A stretch of 50,996 nucleotides of DNA, taken from the NCBI GenBank assembly GCA_043747555.1, contig JAYTOY010000013.1, positions 1 to 50,996 on the forward strand, written 5' to 3'. This DNA comes from JAYWDA01 sp043747555. Its GTDB lineage: Bacteria; Bdellovibrionota; Bdellovibrionia; Bdellovibrionales; Bdellovibrionaceae. A program made the position numbers and the translations under genes. Of this stretch, positions 40,918-49,359 are shown piece after piece (the first letter of the stretch is position 1; each line of letters opens with the position of its first letter). The notes under the pieces are model-generated. The model ran no database searches, was not told where the DNA came from, and saw nothing but the letters and a program-made list of their open reading frames with translations.

Positions 40918-42311
40918 TTAGAACCGTTGATGTTGGGCGCTGTTCCTAAACGTTCTTTCCCGGCATTCTTTAATAATTTTTGTAGGCCTCGGCCAAATTG
41001 ATTCATCTCTTTAACTGTTGATCCTAAGGGTTGGTTATTTGGATCACTTCCAGAGGTGGATTCTACAGACGAATCAGAAATAATAATCCCTGAAACAGCG
41101 ACATTTTGATCAAGGATCGTTAAACATTTATATAGGTTCAACTGTCTCGATGTTCGGGTTTTTTGCAAAAGCGATGGATTCGCATCACCTGTTGCTAGGA
41201 TATGTTTTTTTAAATCCATATATTTAAAAGAGGGTTTATTGGCTTTTATTAAGGCGGCAGCGCCGCTGACAAAAGCAGTGGCTTGCGAAGTGCCTGTCAT
41301 TAAACCATAAAAATTGCCTGGTAATGTCGAACTGATATTCTGGCCAGGGGCTGCAATATCTACGGTTTCTGTGCCCCAATTGCTAGAGGATAAAACTTCA
41401 GTGGAAGGGTTAATTGCCGTTACAGAAATAATATTGCTCAGTTTATAGTCTGCTGGATAGTAATGATTGGTGTCAGAATTGGTCTGCTCATTGCCAGCCG
41501 CGGCCACAAATAAGATGCCTTTTTTTTCGGCTGCTTTCACGGCCTCAAATTCTTCTTTGCTGAAATCAGTTCCGCCGCCGGAGTAATTTATAATCATGGC
41601 TCCCATCTGAGTGGCGTACTGCATGGCTCGGATGGTGTTTTTTAAATTATCGGTATTAGGAACTTTGGGATCAAAATATTTTAGGATCATTAAAGAGACA
41701 TGCGGAGAAATTCCACTGATGCCTTTGCCGTTGTCGCCTTCGGCGCCAACAATTCCTGCGATATGGGTTCCGTGGCCATGGTTATCCATCAAGTCGTTAC
41801 TGTTTGAAACAAAGTTCCAACCATTCACGTCATCAATAAAGCCGTTGCCATCATCGTCTACGCCGTTTGTAGCTTTATCGCGACCACGACTGTCCAATCC
41901 AGTTTCGCCAGGATTTTTCCAGATATTATTTTTTAAATCTTCGTGGCGAACATCGGCTCCTGTGTCAATGATGGCGACAATGACATCTTTGGAACCTTTA
42001 CTGATCGCCCAAGCTTTTGGCGCGCTGGTTTTTTTTATGCCCCAGGCTTGCGCGATAGCAGGATCATTAAATAAAACGCTGGGTTCATCGCTGACATCTT
42101 GAGTTTGATTAACGATCACAGAATTTTCTAGCTCGCGACCGTCGGCATCAGAGCCTTTTTTTGATTTTGCAGATTTGTTGACTGAGCTTTGTGATCTTGA
42201 GGCGAGCTCTTCGGATTCAACTTGGCCCTCAAAAGAATAAAATGCCAGCAGGCTTCCTAAGAAAAAACCGACCACAAGCATTACGCGCAAAACCGAGTGA
42301 AGCGAATTCAT
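40914..42311 (-). CDS. Subtilisin-family (S8) serine protease
   Basis: A 465-residue exported protease. Start ATG 42311 has GGAGG nine bases upstream. The N-terminal hydrophobic segment (residues 8-26) is a signal or anchor, followed by a low-complexity Ser/Lys linker instead of a recognisable inhibitor prodomain. The triad is complete: Asp116 in IIDTGAD, His180 in HGHGTHIAG, Ser342 in GTSQATAFVSG, with oxyanion Asn274 in AAAGNE. A short C-terminal region without a known fold follows residue 390. A sigma-28-like promoter lies just upstream. Likely a surface or secreted digestive protease. Confidence 0.94.
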   Translation of the reverse strand: MNSLHSVLRVMLVVGFFLGSLLAFYSFEGQVESEELASRSQSSVNKSAKSKKGSDADGRELENSVIVNQTQDVSDEPSVLFNDPAIAQAWGIKKTSAPKAWAISKGSKDVIVAIIDTGADVRHEDLKNNIWKNPGETGLDSRGRDKATNGVDDDGNGFIDDVNGWNFVSNSNDLMDNHGHGTHIAGIVGAEGDNGKGISGISPHVSLMILKYFDPKVPNTDNLKNTIRAMQYATQMGAMIINYSGGGTDFSKEEFEAVKAAEKKGILFVAAAGNEQTNSDTNHYYPADYKLSNIISVTAINPSTEVLSSSNWGTETVDIAAPGQNISSTLPGNFYGLMTGTSQATAFVSGAAALIKANKPSFKYMDLKKHILATGDANPSLLQKTRTSRQLNLYKCLTILDQNVAVSGIIISDSSVESTSGSDPNNQPLGSTVKEMNQFGRGLQKLLKNAGKERLGTAPNINGSN

Positions 42312-42332
42312 CGAGTGAACCCTCCACACAGC

Positions 42333-42359
42333 TTATCGGAGAAGCGGGGTCTAAATTAA
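42333..42359 (-). promoter_or_regulatory. Sigma-28-like promoter of the subtilase gene
   Basis: TTAA (42359-42356), exactly 15 bases, TCCGATAA (42340-42333). It matches the FliA consensus at three of four and seven of eight bases, inside the 56-base gap between the slt and subtilase genes. The predicted start is near 42326. Confidence 0.5.
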
Positions 42360-42367
42360 GATGAAAT

Positions 42368-44608
42368 TCAGTCTGTCTCAGGATGAGACAAGGCCTTCTC
42401 AGTTTGACCAAGTTTTAAACAGGACTCAGGAAATTCAAAGGGCTCAGTGGCATTAAAACGAAGGTAAAAAAGATAATTACGCAAAACCAGTTTAATATAA
42501 CCGCGCGTTTCTTCATAAGGGATCTCTTCAATAAACTCGATGGGATCCAATCGATAACGATTTTTCACCCAACCCTTTAAAGCCTTTTCGCTGGCATTAT
42601 AGGCCGCGATCGCCATGATATATTGGGAATGATACCGGCTTAGCAAGTTCTGCAGTTCATAGGACCCCAGGGCGACATTTAATTCCGGATCATAAAGTTC
42701 CGTGGCTTTTTCAAAAAGCATATTTTTTTGCTGAGCTCTTGTCTTTGCTACCGATGGCATCAACTGCATCAAACCGTAAGCATCCATAGGGCTGCGAGCT
42801 TTTGGATTAAACGCAGATTCCTGGCGCATGATTGCATAAATTAAAGCTGACGGAACTTGGGCTTTGGTGGCTGCCGCATCGACCACATTTTTATAGGGTT
42901 GGGGAAACAAAATTTCTGGGTGGGCTGCTAAAATAGATTCTCTGGTATCTGCTTTCACCAAAGTTAAATTTGAAAATAAAGGCAGATAAGATCCGGCATG
43001 GGCGTACTGACTAAAAACTTTCAACCATAGGGTTTCGTCAGCCGAACCAGACCTTCGCAATTGATCAGAAAATCGATTTAAACTTTTTTCAGCTAGGTTT
43101 TTTTCGCCGACAGCCACTAGCCAGTCCGACAAAACAGCTAGCGGCAGAAGATCCATCGGCGCTGTTCCAGCCAAGCGTTCATCTTTTTCAGAAGGCTCAG
43201 ACGACGTCAAAGGTTTAATTTTTTCATTCAACTCGCGAATTGACAGCAGTCCATAAAAACCCAAAGGATCTTCTTTGATGGCAAGAGCTAAAGTGACCTT
43301 AGCCTCATCAGGTTTTAAAAGTTTTAACTGGGCCCTAGCTGTCCAGTAAAGAGCTCGCGCTTTTTCAGGATTTTCTTGGGTTTTTTCAATCAATTCATTG
43401 AATGGCACCAGAGCTTCTTGATACTTTTCCGTTTTGTAAAGCAGCCAACCTTGGGCCCACAATAATTTTTCGTGCAAGGCTTTCTGCGACGCTTTTTCGT
43501 TTAATGCTTTTTGCAAATAGATTAAGGCCTGAACAGAATCTTTTCGCTCTTCAAAAATGCGGGCACGAACAAAGTTCACTTCATCCATCGGAAATGAACC
43601 AGCTAGCCACCGTTCCGTGCGCTTCAGAGTTTTTAAGGCTTCTTCCGTACGATCTTCAGTCCATAATGTTCGAACTAGCAGTAATTGCGAATCGTGAAAA
43701 TGTTTTCGAGCCGTCGAGTCTTTGGGATTCGCTTTCCAATATTGATAGGTCCAACGTGCTAAGTTCGCCGTTGCTTCGATATATTCATTGCGCCGTTCGG
43801 CCGTTTTCAAAGTCTGCCGAATGGCTTTATGAGCTGCAAATTTTTCATCGGATGTTGACGCTTTATTGACTAAAATACTTCGATAAATTTTTAAAGCGGG
43901 CTCAAATTCGCGCCATAATCGATGATCTGTCGCAACACTCATCAAATCTGAACTCTTCGGGCGAGGATTCAGTCTGGGAGAACTTTTGTAGAGCGCAGTC
44001 TCGGCCAGCAAAATCAATCCTTTATCACGAGACGCTTGGGCCTTTTCCAAAGCTTGCTCAAAAAGGCTTTGTCGGTCTTGAAAGTGGGTTGTCCACTTGG
44101 CTTTTTCCAAAAGACCAGTCACATCATCTTCTAAGTTTTCTGTTTTTTGTGAATCTCTAAAATCCTTTTCAGCGAGAAGTTCATCATAAATCGATTTTTC
44201 TACACCGCTCAGTTCTAGATTAATTTTTGCACCATTTCCGCACTGAATAGCAAAACGCAGCAGAGCCACTTTTTTCAAAGGATAAGTTTCATCTTTTGAA
44301 AGCTCTTGCCAGTAAGGGCAGCTGTCTTTTTGTTTTTCTTTCGGCGCATCTATAAGGCGTAATGCCAGGGTGTGCTTTCGCCAACGCTCGACGGCAGCAT
44401 CACTGTATTTTGCGGACATTAAGTCTTCAGTGCTTAACTGAAGATAAGCTTTATAAGTCGAAAACCGGGGAGCGCGATCGACACTATCCGCCGAAATTTG
44501 CTGGATTGTCGGAGAATCCCCAGTGCCCGGAGACAGAACAGGCGGAGGTGTGGCGCAGCCAGAAAGCAGCAGCACCACAGCCCAACATCGTAAAATTTTA
44601 AATTGCAC
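42368..44608 (-). CDS. slt: Soluble-lytic-transglycosylase-like lipoprotein
   Basis: A 746-residue murein lytic transglycosylase, cleaving glycan strands with formation of 1,6-anhydro ends. Signal peptide with lipobox LSGC (Cys18). Residues about 50-560 are a helical superhelix of TPR-like repeats as in Slt70; residues about 575-730 are the SLT domain with catalytic Glu597 in IMRQESAFNPKA, then DAYGLMQLMP and IMAIAAYNASEKAL. Start GTG overlaps the htpX stop by 11 bases. A role in prey or self wall remodelling is plausible but inferred. Confidence 0.93.
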   Translation of the reverse strand: MQFKILRCWAVVLLLSGCATPPPVLSPGTGDSPTIQQISADSVDRAPRFSTYKAYLQLSTEDLMSAKYSDAAVERWRKHTLALRLIDAPKEKQKDSCPYWQELSKDETYPLKKVALLRFAIQCGNGAKINLELSGVEKSIYDELLAEKDFRDSQKTENLEDDVTGLLEKAKWTTHFQDRQSLFEQALEKAQASRDKGLILLAETALYKSSPRLNPRPKSSDLMSVATDHRLWREFEPALKIYRSILVNKASTSDEKFAAHKAIRQTLKTAERRNEYIEATANLARWTYQYWKANPKDSTARKHFHDSQLLLVRTLWTEDRTEEALKTLKRTERWLAGSFPMDEVNFVRARIFEERKDSVQALIYLQKALNEKASQKALHEKLLWAQGWLLYKTEKYQEALVPFNELIEKTQENPEKARALYWTARAQLKLLKPDEAKVTLALAIKEDPLGFYGLLSIRELNEKIKPLTSSEPSEKDERLAGTAPMDLLPLAVLSDWLVAVGEKNLAEKSLNRFSDQLRRSGSADETLWLKVFSQYAHAGSYLPLFSNLTLVKADTRESILAAHPEILFPQPYKNVVDAAATKAQVPSALIYAIMRQESAFNPKARSPMDAYGLMQLMPSVAKTRAQQKNMLFEKATELYDPELNVALGSYELQNLLSRYHSQYIMAIAAYNASEKALKGWVKNRYRLDPIEFIEEIPYEETRGYIKLVLRNYLFYLRFNATEPFEFPESCLKLGQTEKALSHPETD

Positions 44609-45521
44609 GAGGCGAACGTCCTTCCAAAGCAGCGATACGTTCTTGCAAAGGGGGATGAGTCATAAATAAAGATCTTAGTGCGCCTGGTTTATCACGATGG
44701 GAAATTTGTAAAGTCGCTAAAGCCTCTCGCTTTCCTTCTTCAGAATCTAAAGGCAATTCATAAACCATTTGAAGTTTGCGTAAGGCTTGAACCATATTAG
44801 AACTTGTCGCAAGCTTTGCACCACCGGCATCGGCTCGAAACTCACGTCGTCTAGAAAAATAGGCAACAATCATTGATCCCAACAGAGTGAATAAAATATC
44901 TCCAAGGATCGTCATTGCAAAATGCACAACGCCGCGGATTTTTTCATCCACTTGCGACGAAATCACATTGGCTAAAATTCTTGAAAAGAAAAACGCAACC
45001 GAGTTCACAATTCCTTGAATCAATGTCATAGTCACCATATCGCCATTCGCAATATGAGCAATCTCGTGACCTAAAACGCCTTCAATTTCAGGTTTAGACA
45101 TGCGATTAAATAAGCCACTTGAAACTGCAACTAAAGATTTTTTCTTAGAAGGGCCTGTCGCAAACGCATTAACGTCAGGTGAATCATAGATTCCTACCTC
45201 AGGCATGACCGGCAGTTCCGCCGCTCGTGCCAGGGCATAAACCGTGTCAAGAAACCACCGACCATCTGCCGTAATAGCAGGATCTTTAGGATCAATTAAT
45301 TTTACACCGTACATGGATTTTGCCATCCAACGAGACAGCATCAGGGAAATAAAAGCGCCGCCCATGCCCATGACTAAGCAGAAAGCCATCAATGCGATGA
45401 CGCTTCCATTCATCGGCCCCAGTCCAAAAAAAGTGCTGATCAGTGACCAAACAATTCCAATGGTCACCATGATTAAAATATTTGTCAGGACAAAAAGGCC
45501 AATTCTTTTAAAAAATTGCAT
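44598..45521 (-). CDS. htpX: HtpX membrane zinc metalloprotease
   Basis: A 307-residue inner-membrane protease of the M48 family. Start ATG 45521 has GGAGG at proper spacing; the frame runs further upstream without function. Two N-terminal helices (residues 8-30 and 40-62), the zinc motif HEIAH (His152, Glu153, His156), two more helices, and the third-ligand Glu in RREFRADAGG are all present. It degrades damaged membrane proteins. It lies between clpA and slt on the same strand. Confidence 0.95.
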   Translation of the reverse strand: MQFFKRIGLFVLTNILIMVTIGIVWSLISTFFGLGPMNGSVIALMAFCLVMGMGGAFISLMLSRWMAKSMYGVKLIDPKDPAITADGRWFLDTVYALARAAELPVMPEVGIYDSPDVNAFATGPSKKKSLVAVSSGLFNRMSKPEIEGVLGHEIAHIANGDMVTMTLIQGIVNSVAFFFSRILANVISSQVDEKIRGVVHFAMTILGDILFTLLGSMIVAYFSRRREFRADAGGAKLATSSNMVQALRKLQMVYELPLDSEEGKREALATLQISHRDKPGALRSLFMTHPPLQERIAALEGRSPRAI

Positions 45522-45610
45522 AGATCCTCCAAAATTTAAGAAGCCAAAGTTTAACCCTATCGGTATCAATTTGGGAAGGAATCGCAAGATGTCAAGATTC
45601 ACAACTGCGA

Positions 45611-47947
45611 CTAATTCGTGTAGACAGGCTCTTTTTGACTTTTCGGCTGGTTGCCACTACCGCCCGCCGCCGTGAACTGAAACTTTAAAGCGTTACTTTC
45701 AATTTCAACAGTGACTCGGCCGCCGTCAGCCAAGCGTCCAAATAAAAGCTCATCCACTAAAGGTTTTTTTAAATGTTCATCAATCGCGCGCGCTAAAGGA
45801 CGAGCTCCGTAAACTTTGTCATAACCTTTTTTAAGCAACCATTGGCAAACTTCTGTCGACACTTGCAGATCGACTTTTTTCTCAGCCAAACCAACTTTTA
45901 ACTCATCGACAAACTTGTAAACAATTTTTATGACGATCTCTTCTGAAAGATCATTAAAGCTGACGACGGCATCCAAACGATTAATAAATTCTGGTGCAAA
46001 AAATTTCTTGATGGCATCAAGCGATAACCCACTGCGATTGCTTTCTGCTAAACCAATCGATCCTTTAGCCACATCTTGCGCTCCGGCGTTAGTTGTCATC
46101 ACCAAAATAACATTTTTAAAATCTGCGACACGGCCTTGCGCATCTGTCATGCGACCTGCATCCATCACTTGCAATAGCGCATGCGTGATATCGGGATGGG
46201 CTTTTTCAATTTCATCTAACAGTAAAATAGCATAAGGATTTTTTGTCACGGCTTCTGTCATCAAGCCGCCTTCTTCATAACCAACATATCCCGGAGGGGC
46301 TCCGACAAGGCGGGCAACCGCATGCTTTTCCATATACTCGCTCATATCAAAACGATGAAAGTGAACACCCATAATTTGTGCCAGCTGTTTACAAACTTCT
46401 GTTTTACCAACGCCTGTAGGCCCAGCAAACATAAAACTGCCAATCGGTTTATCAGCTCGTGTCAGGCCACTGCGAGCCAACTTAATACTCGTGACCAAAC
46501 GGTCAATGGCTTCATCTTGGCCATAAATCACAGCTTTTAATTTTTTATCTAAATCTTTTAACTGCAATTTTTCATTGGAAGAAATACTGGCAATCGGTAA
46601 GCCCGTAATTTTCGCAATGACTTCTTCAATCTCGCGCGGGGAAATATCAATATATTCTGAAGTGGTATTATGCAGTCTAAAAAAAGCCCCGGCTTCATCG
46701 ATCACATCAATCGCTTTATCTGGCAGAAGTTTATTTTGAATATGTTTTTTTGAAAGCTCGACGGCAGATTTCAAAGCCTCATCACTAAAACGCACCATAT
46801 GAAAATCTTCATAACTCTTTCGAAGACCCTGCAAAATCTTAAAACAATCTTCCATGGTCGGTTCATTAACATCAATTTTTTGAAAGCGACGATTCAAAGC
46901 CCGATCCTTTTCAAAATACTGACGGTATTCCGTATAAGTTGTCGAACCCATGCAAGACAGTTCGCCGTTAGCTAAAGCGGGTTTCAGTAAATTAGAAGCA
47001 TCCAAAGATCCACCGCTGGTGGCGCCCGCACCGATGATCGTATGAATTTCATCAATAAATAAAACAGCATTTTTTCTTTTTTTAATTTCTTTTAAAACAC
47101 CTTTAAGCCTTGCTTCAAAATCACCACGAAATTTCGTGCCGGCCATCAGTGAACCCATATCTAAAGCAAAAATCACGGTCCGCTTTAATTTTTCTGGCAC
47201 GTCACCTGACACAATTCGTTGCGCTAAGCCTTCCGCTAAAGCGGTTTTGCCCACGCCAGGTTCGCCGATCAAAAGTGGATTATTTTTACTTCGGCGCGAT
47301 AAAATTTGGACAACACGGCTGATCACATCATCTCTACCAATTAAAGGATCTAACAAGCCTCTAGCGGCCCGGTCGTTTAAATTAGTGCAAAAAGAATCCA
47401 GCGGATTTCCTTTGGATTCATCCATCGGTTGACCATCAATTTCAGTCTGCGGATCGGCCGCAGGGCCTAAGTGAATTGGGGTGTTGGAGCCATCTTTGGT
47501 GATGCCATGGGAAAGAAAATTAATCACATCAAACTGACTGAGTCCTTGTTTTGAAAGTGAAAAGACAGCGTGGGAATCTTGCTCATAAAATAACGCAACC
47601 AATAATCCACCTTCATTGATTTGATTTCGCCCCGAGCTTTTCACTTGCACAGCTGCTCGTTGAAAGAGCCTATGACAAGCTAGAGTAAATTCCGGCGTCC
47701 AAGATTCATAACCACCATAAGTATCAATTTGTTCCTGAGTGATGCGCGGAATTTTATCTTTGATATAAGCTTTAAGTTCATTTCGAAGTTCTTCCGTATC
47801 AATGCCGCAACCTTCTAAAATTTGCAGCATCTTCGTCGATTTCGTCAGTGCAAGTAAGATGTGTTCAAGAGTGACAAATTCATGCAGATTGGATTTTGCA
47901 ATTTCAGTGGCTTCAGCCAGTTGTCGTTCCATTTCCCGAGACATCAT
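45611..47947 (-). CDS. clpA: ClpA ATPase/unfoldase subunit of ClpAP protease
   Basis: A 778-residue AAA+ protein: N-terminal repeat domain (MERQLAEATEIA, EFVTLEHILLAL), first ATPase with Walker A IGEPGVGKTALAEG and Walker B AVLFIDEIHTIIGAG, second ATPase with AGPTGVGKTEVCKQ and AILLLDEIEKAHPD. SIGLAESN supplies the IGL loop that docks to ClpP. The absence of the ClpB middle coiled coil and the length identify ClpA. Its usual neighbour clpS is 0.9 kb away, separated by the brnTA module. Confidence 0.96.
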   Translation of the reverse strand: MMSREMERQLAEATEIAKSNLHEFVTLEHILLALTKSTKMLQILEGCGIDTEELRNELKAYIKDKIPRITQEQIDTYGGYESWTPEFTLACHRLFQRAAVQVKSSGRNQINEGGLLVALFYEQDSHAVFSLSKQGLSQFDVINFLSHGITKDGSNTPIHLGPAADPQTEIDGQPMDESKGNPLDSFCTNLNDRAARGLLDPLIGRDDVISRVVQILSRRSKNNPLLIGEPGVGKTALAEGLAQRIVSGDVPEKLKRTVIFALDMGSLMAGTKFRGDFEARLKGVLKEIKKRKNAVLFIDEIHTIIGAGATSGGSLDASNLLKPALANGELSCMGSTTYTEYRQYFEKDRALNRRFQKIDVNEPTMEDCFKILQGLRKSYEDFHMVRFSDEALKSAVELSKKHIQNKLLPDKAIDVIDEAGAFFRLHNTTSEYIDISPREIEEVIAKITGLPIASISSNEKLQLKDLDKKLKAVIYGQDEAIDRLVTSIKLARSGLTRADKPIGSFMFAGPTGVGKTEVCKQLAQIMGVHFHRFDMSEYMEKHAVARLVGAPPGYVGYEEGGLMTEAVTKNPYAILLLDEIEKAHPDITHALLQVMDAGRMTDAQGRVADFKNVILVMTTNAGAQDVAKGSIGLAESNRSGLSLDAIKKFFAPEFINRLDAVVSFNDLSEEIVIKIVYKFVDELKVGLAEKKVDLQVSTEVCQWLLKKGYDKVYGARPLARAIDEHLKKPLVDELLFGRLADGGRVTVEIESNALKFQFTAAGGSGNQPKSQKEPVYTN

Positions 47948-47983
47948 AAGACACCTACTTTCTGAATACGGAAGCTTGGATAA

Positions 47984-48012
47984 AGTTTAGCTTAGTTTAA
48001 TTCCCCAGTCAG
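47984..48012 (-). promoter_or_regulatory. Sigma-70-like promoter of clpA
   Basis: CTGACT (48012-48007), 17 bases, TAAACT (47989-47984). The predicted start near 47977 leaves about 30 bases of leader with an AGGTG ribosome site. Confidence 0.45.
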
Positions 48013-48070
48013 GTTTTTCGATAGGCAAGACCCTGGTTTTTGTGGGAGCGCAGTGATTAGACACGCCGGT

Positions 48071-48142
48071 TCAGAACTTATAATGACTAAGTCCCAAGGC
48101 CTCGGCTGCCTGGACTAAAGTGTTGCGGACCGAGTCATGTAA
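48071..48142 (-). pseudogene. Possible remnant of a Fis-type helix-turn-helix gene
   Basis: Between two stops, the minus strand reads LHDSVRNTLVQAAEALGLS then HYKF. The core resembles the middle of a Fis/HTH_8 domain (compare NLTEAAKALGIGR in the protein at 7076-7510). There is no start codon and the recognition helix is missing, so it could only be a decayed piece. Short length makes chance similarity possible. Confidence 0.3.
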
Positions 48143-48170
48143 TTAATTTAGAAGTTTCGCCACCGTAGCG

Positions 48171-48209
48171 GATGTAGCAGTAATTATGTGTGTTAATTGA
48201 CGCTACATC
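48171..48209. promoter_or_regulatory. Candidate operator of brnTA
   Basis: GATGTAGC (48171-48178) and GCTACATC (48202-48209) are exact reverse complements; AATTA and TAATT lie symmetrically inside. The right arm starts on the last base of the -35 box, as expected for autorepression by the antitoxin. Confidence 0.5.
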
Positions 48210-48225
48210 TAAATCGTGGTAAAAT
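48197..48225 (+). promoter_or_regulatory. Promoter of brnTA, predicted leaderless
   Basis: TTGACG (48197-48202), a 17-base spacer and TAAAAT (48220-48225) with an extended -10 TG at 48217-48218. The -10 ends five bases before the ATG at 48231, so transcription should begin at or within a base or two of the start codon. Confidence 0.7.
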
Positions 48226-48230
48226 GAACT

Positions 48231-48512
48231 ATGGCTGATTTGAATTTTGACTGGGATGAGTGGAACAATAACAAAAACGAAGAAAAGCATGGTGTTTCCA
48301 GGTTCGAAGCTGAGAGTGTATTTTTCGATAGCCAAATAGTTATTTTTGAAGATTTAAAACACTCTGAAATTGAAAAGAGATACATTGCCTACGGGAACAG
48401 TCATGAAAACCGCATCCTCATAGTTGGATTTACAATTAGGCGAATAAAAATAAGAATTATTACGGCCCGGCCAGCTTCAAAAAAAGAAAGAAGTGTTTAT
48501 GAAAAAAAATAA
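48231..48512 (+). CDS. brnT: BrnT-family type II toxin
   Basis: A 93-residue RelE-fold RNase toxin. The family pattern is clear: FDWDEWNNNKNEEKHGVSRF at the start, the AESVFFDS strand, HSEIEKRYIAYGNS, and the C-terminal IRIITARPASKKERSVYE. BrnT blocks translation by RNA cleavage until bound by BrnA. The ATG follows the -10 box with no ribosome site. The antitoxin gene overlaps the 3' end by 14 bases, toxin first, as usual for this family. Confidence 0.93.
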   Translation: MADLNFDWDEWNNNKNEEKHGVSRFEAESVFFDSQIVIFEDLKHSEIEKRYIAYGNSHENRILIVGFTIRRIKIRIITARPASKKERSVYEKK

Positions 48513-48819
48513 TACCAAGCGTGGGCGCCCAAAAAAGGTTAGTACACTTCATGATCATCAAGTGAAGTATAAAACAAAAATTACTGATTATGACTTTGAT
48601 GACACGACTGATTTTATTAATCCCGACAAGCCGTTAAATCTTCGGGATATCGGTTTCACTTTGCCGCCGACTGCGCCAACTCAAGTTGTTTCAATTCGGT
48701 TGCCAAGTCTTCTTTTAAATCAGATTCGGGCTTTAAGTTCAGAACGAGATGTTTCGTATCAGGCTTTGATTAAAATATTTCTGAGTGAATCGGTGAAAAA
48801 ATTAAAAAAAGGAAGCTAG
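48499..48819 (+). CDS. brnA: BrnA-family antitoxin
   Basis: A 106-residue protein starting at ATG 48499 inside the end of brnT. It has a basic N-terminus (KKNNTKRGRPKK), a middle toxin-binding region, and a C-terminal ribbon-helix-helix DNA-binding part (TQVVSIRLPSLLLNQIRALS, YQALIKIFLSESV). BrnA neutralises BrnT and represses the operon. The 3' end forms part of the clpS terminator. Confidence 0.88.
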   Translation: MKKNNTKRGRPKKVSTLHDHQVKYKTKITDYDFDDTTDFINPDKPLNLRDIGFTLPPTAPTQVVSIRLPSLLLNQIRALSSERDVSYQALIKIFLSESVKKLKKGS

Positions 48820-48829
48820 TTTAAGCTTC
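48804..48829 (-). terminator. Terminator of clpS, overlapping the brnA 3' end
   Basis: Read on the minus strand, GAAGCT (48829-48824) pairs with AGCTTC (48817-48812) around a six-base loop and is followed by C and seven T residues (48810-48804). Confidence 0.6.
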
Positions 48830-49180
48830 TTCCAGCGAACCTTTTAAGGGATGCTGATTCAGCTGCGAGAATTGATTCACTTGCATGACTTTCATTTCAG
48901 CCACCTCTAACGTATAAACGCCCGCTGTGCCCGAACCTTTTTTGTGAACATCCAGCATAATTTTTTGCGCTTCTTCATCGGATTTGCCAAAAAATCTTCG
49001 TAAAACTAAAACCACAAAATCCATGGGCGTGTAATCATCATTTAAAAGAATCACCACGTACATTTTTGGAGTCTGAACCTGATTAATAGTTTGAATGCCG
49101 GATTCGCCCTCTTGCTCTGGGCCCAGGGAACGATTGTCGTTGTCGCCACTATTATGTTGAGCCATTCCGAGATTTTTCAT
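48821..49180 (-). CDS. clpS: ClpS adaptor for N-degron proteolysis
   Basis: A 119-residue adaptor that hands N-degron substrates to ClpAP. After a polar, Asn-rich N-terminal arm, the ClpS fold is plain: YVVILLNDDYTPMDFVVLVL with the substrate-binding Asn-Asp-Asp, RRFFGKSDEEAQKIMLDVH, GVYTLEVAEMKVMQV. Start ATG 49180 is six bases from a -10 box and has no ribosome site; an ATG 15 bases further in is also possible. Confidence 0.95.
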   Translation of the reverse strand: MKNLGMAQHNSGDNDNRSLGPEQEGESGIQTINQVQTPKMYVVILLNDDYTPMDFVVLVLRRFFGKSDEEAQKIMLDVHKKGSGTAGVYTLEVAEMKVMQVNQFSQLNQHPLKGSLEEA

Positions 49181-49186
49181 AGTTTT

Positions 49187-49216
49187 ATAATATGGGCACA
49201 ATCCAAAGCTTGTCTA
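49187..49216 (-). promoter_or_regulatory. Promoter of clpS, predicted leaderless
   Basis: TAGACA (49216-49211), an 18-base spacer and TATTAT (49192-49187). The -10 box ends six bases before the ATG at 49180, placing the transcript start at the start codon. Confidence 0.6.
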
Positions 49217-49291
49217 GCCACAGGGGTCCTAGATTTTAGTAGGGGATTTGTGTCTCAAAGTGGGAGTGTCACTTGCAAGCACCATTGAAGC

Positions 49292-49318
49292 TCATGCAAA
49301 CTATAATGGTTCCGATAA
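49292..49318 (+). promoter_or_regulatory. Candidate promoter region of pilA
   Basis: TCCGATAA (49311-49318) matches seven of eight bases of the FliA -10 element, but the quartet 15 bases upstream (TCAT) is poor. A perfect sigma-70 -10 TATAAT also lies at 49302-49307 without a good -35. Either would give a leader of 35-50 bases with the AAGGGGGA ribosome site. Confidence 0.4.
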
Positions 49319-49359
49319 TTATTTTGAATTAATAACCAGAACGTCCTAAGGGGGATTTC

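Noticed and set aside
48060..48145. tRNA-like fold near the brnTA promoter
   Set aside because: Short complementary pieces (AGTCC/GGACT) exist, but there is no T-loop consensus, anticodon stem or acceptor stem.
49265..49285. Sigma-54 promoter for pilA
   Set aside because: TGTCAC and TTGCA are present but directly adjacent, without the needed spacing between the GG and GC elements.
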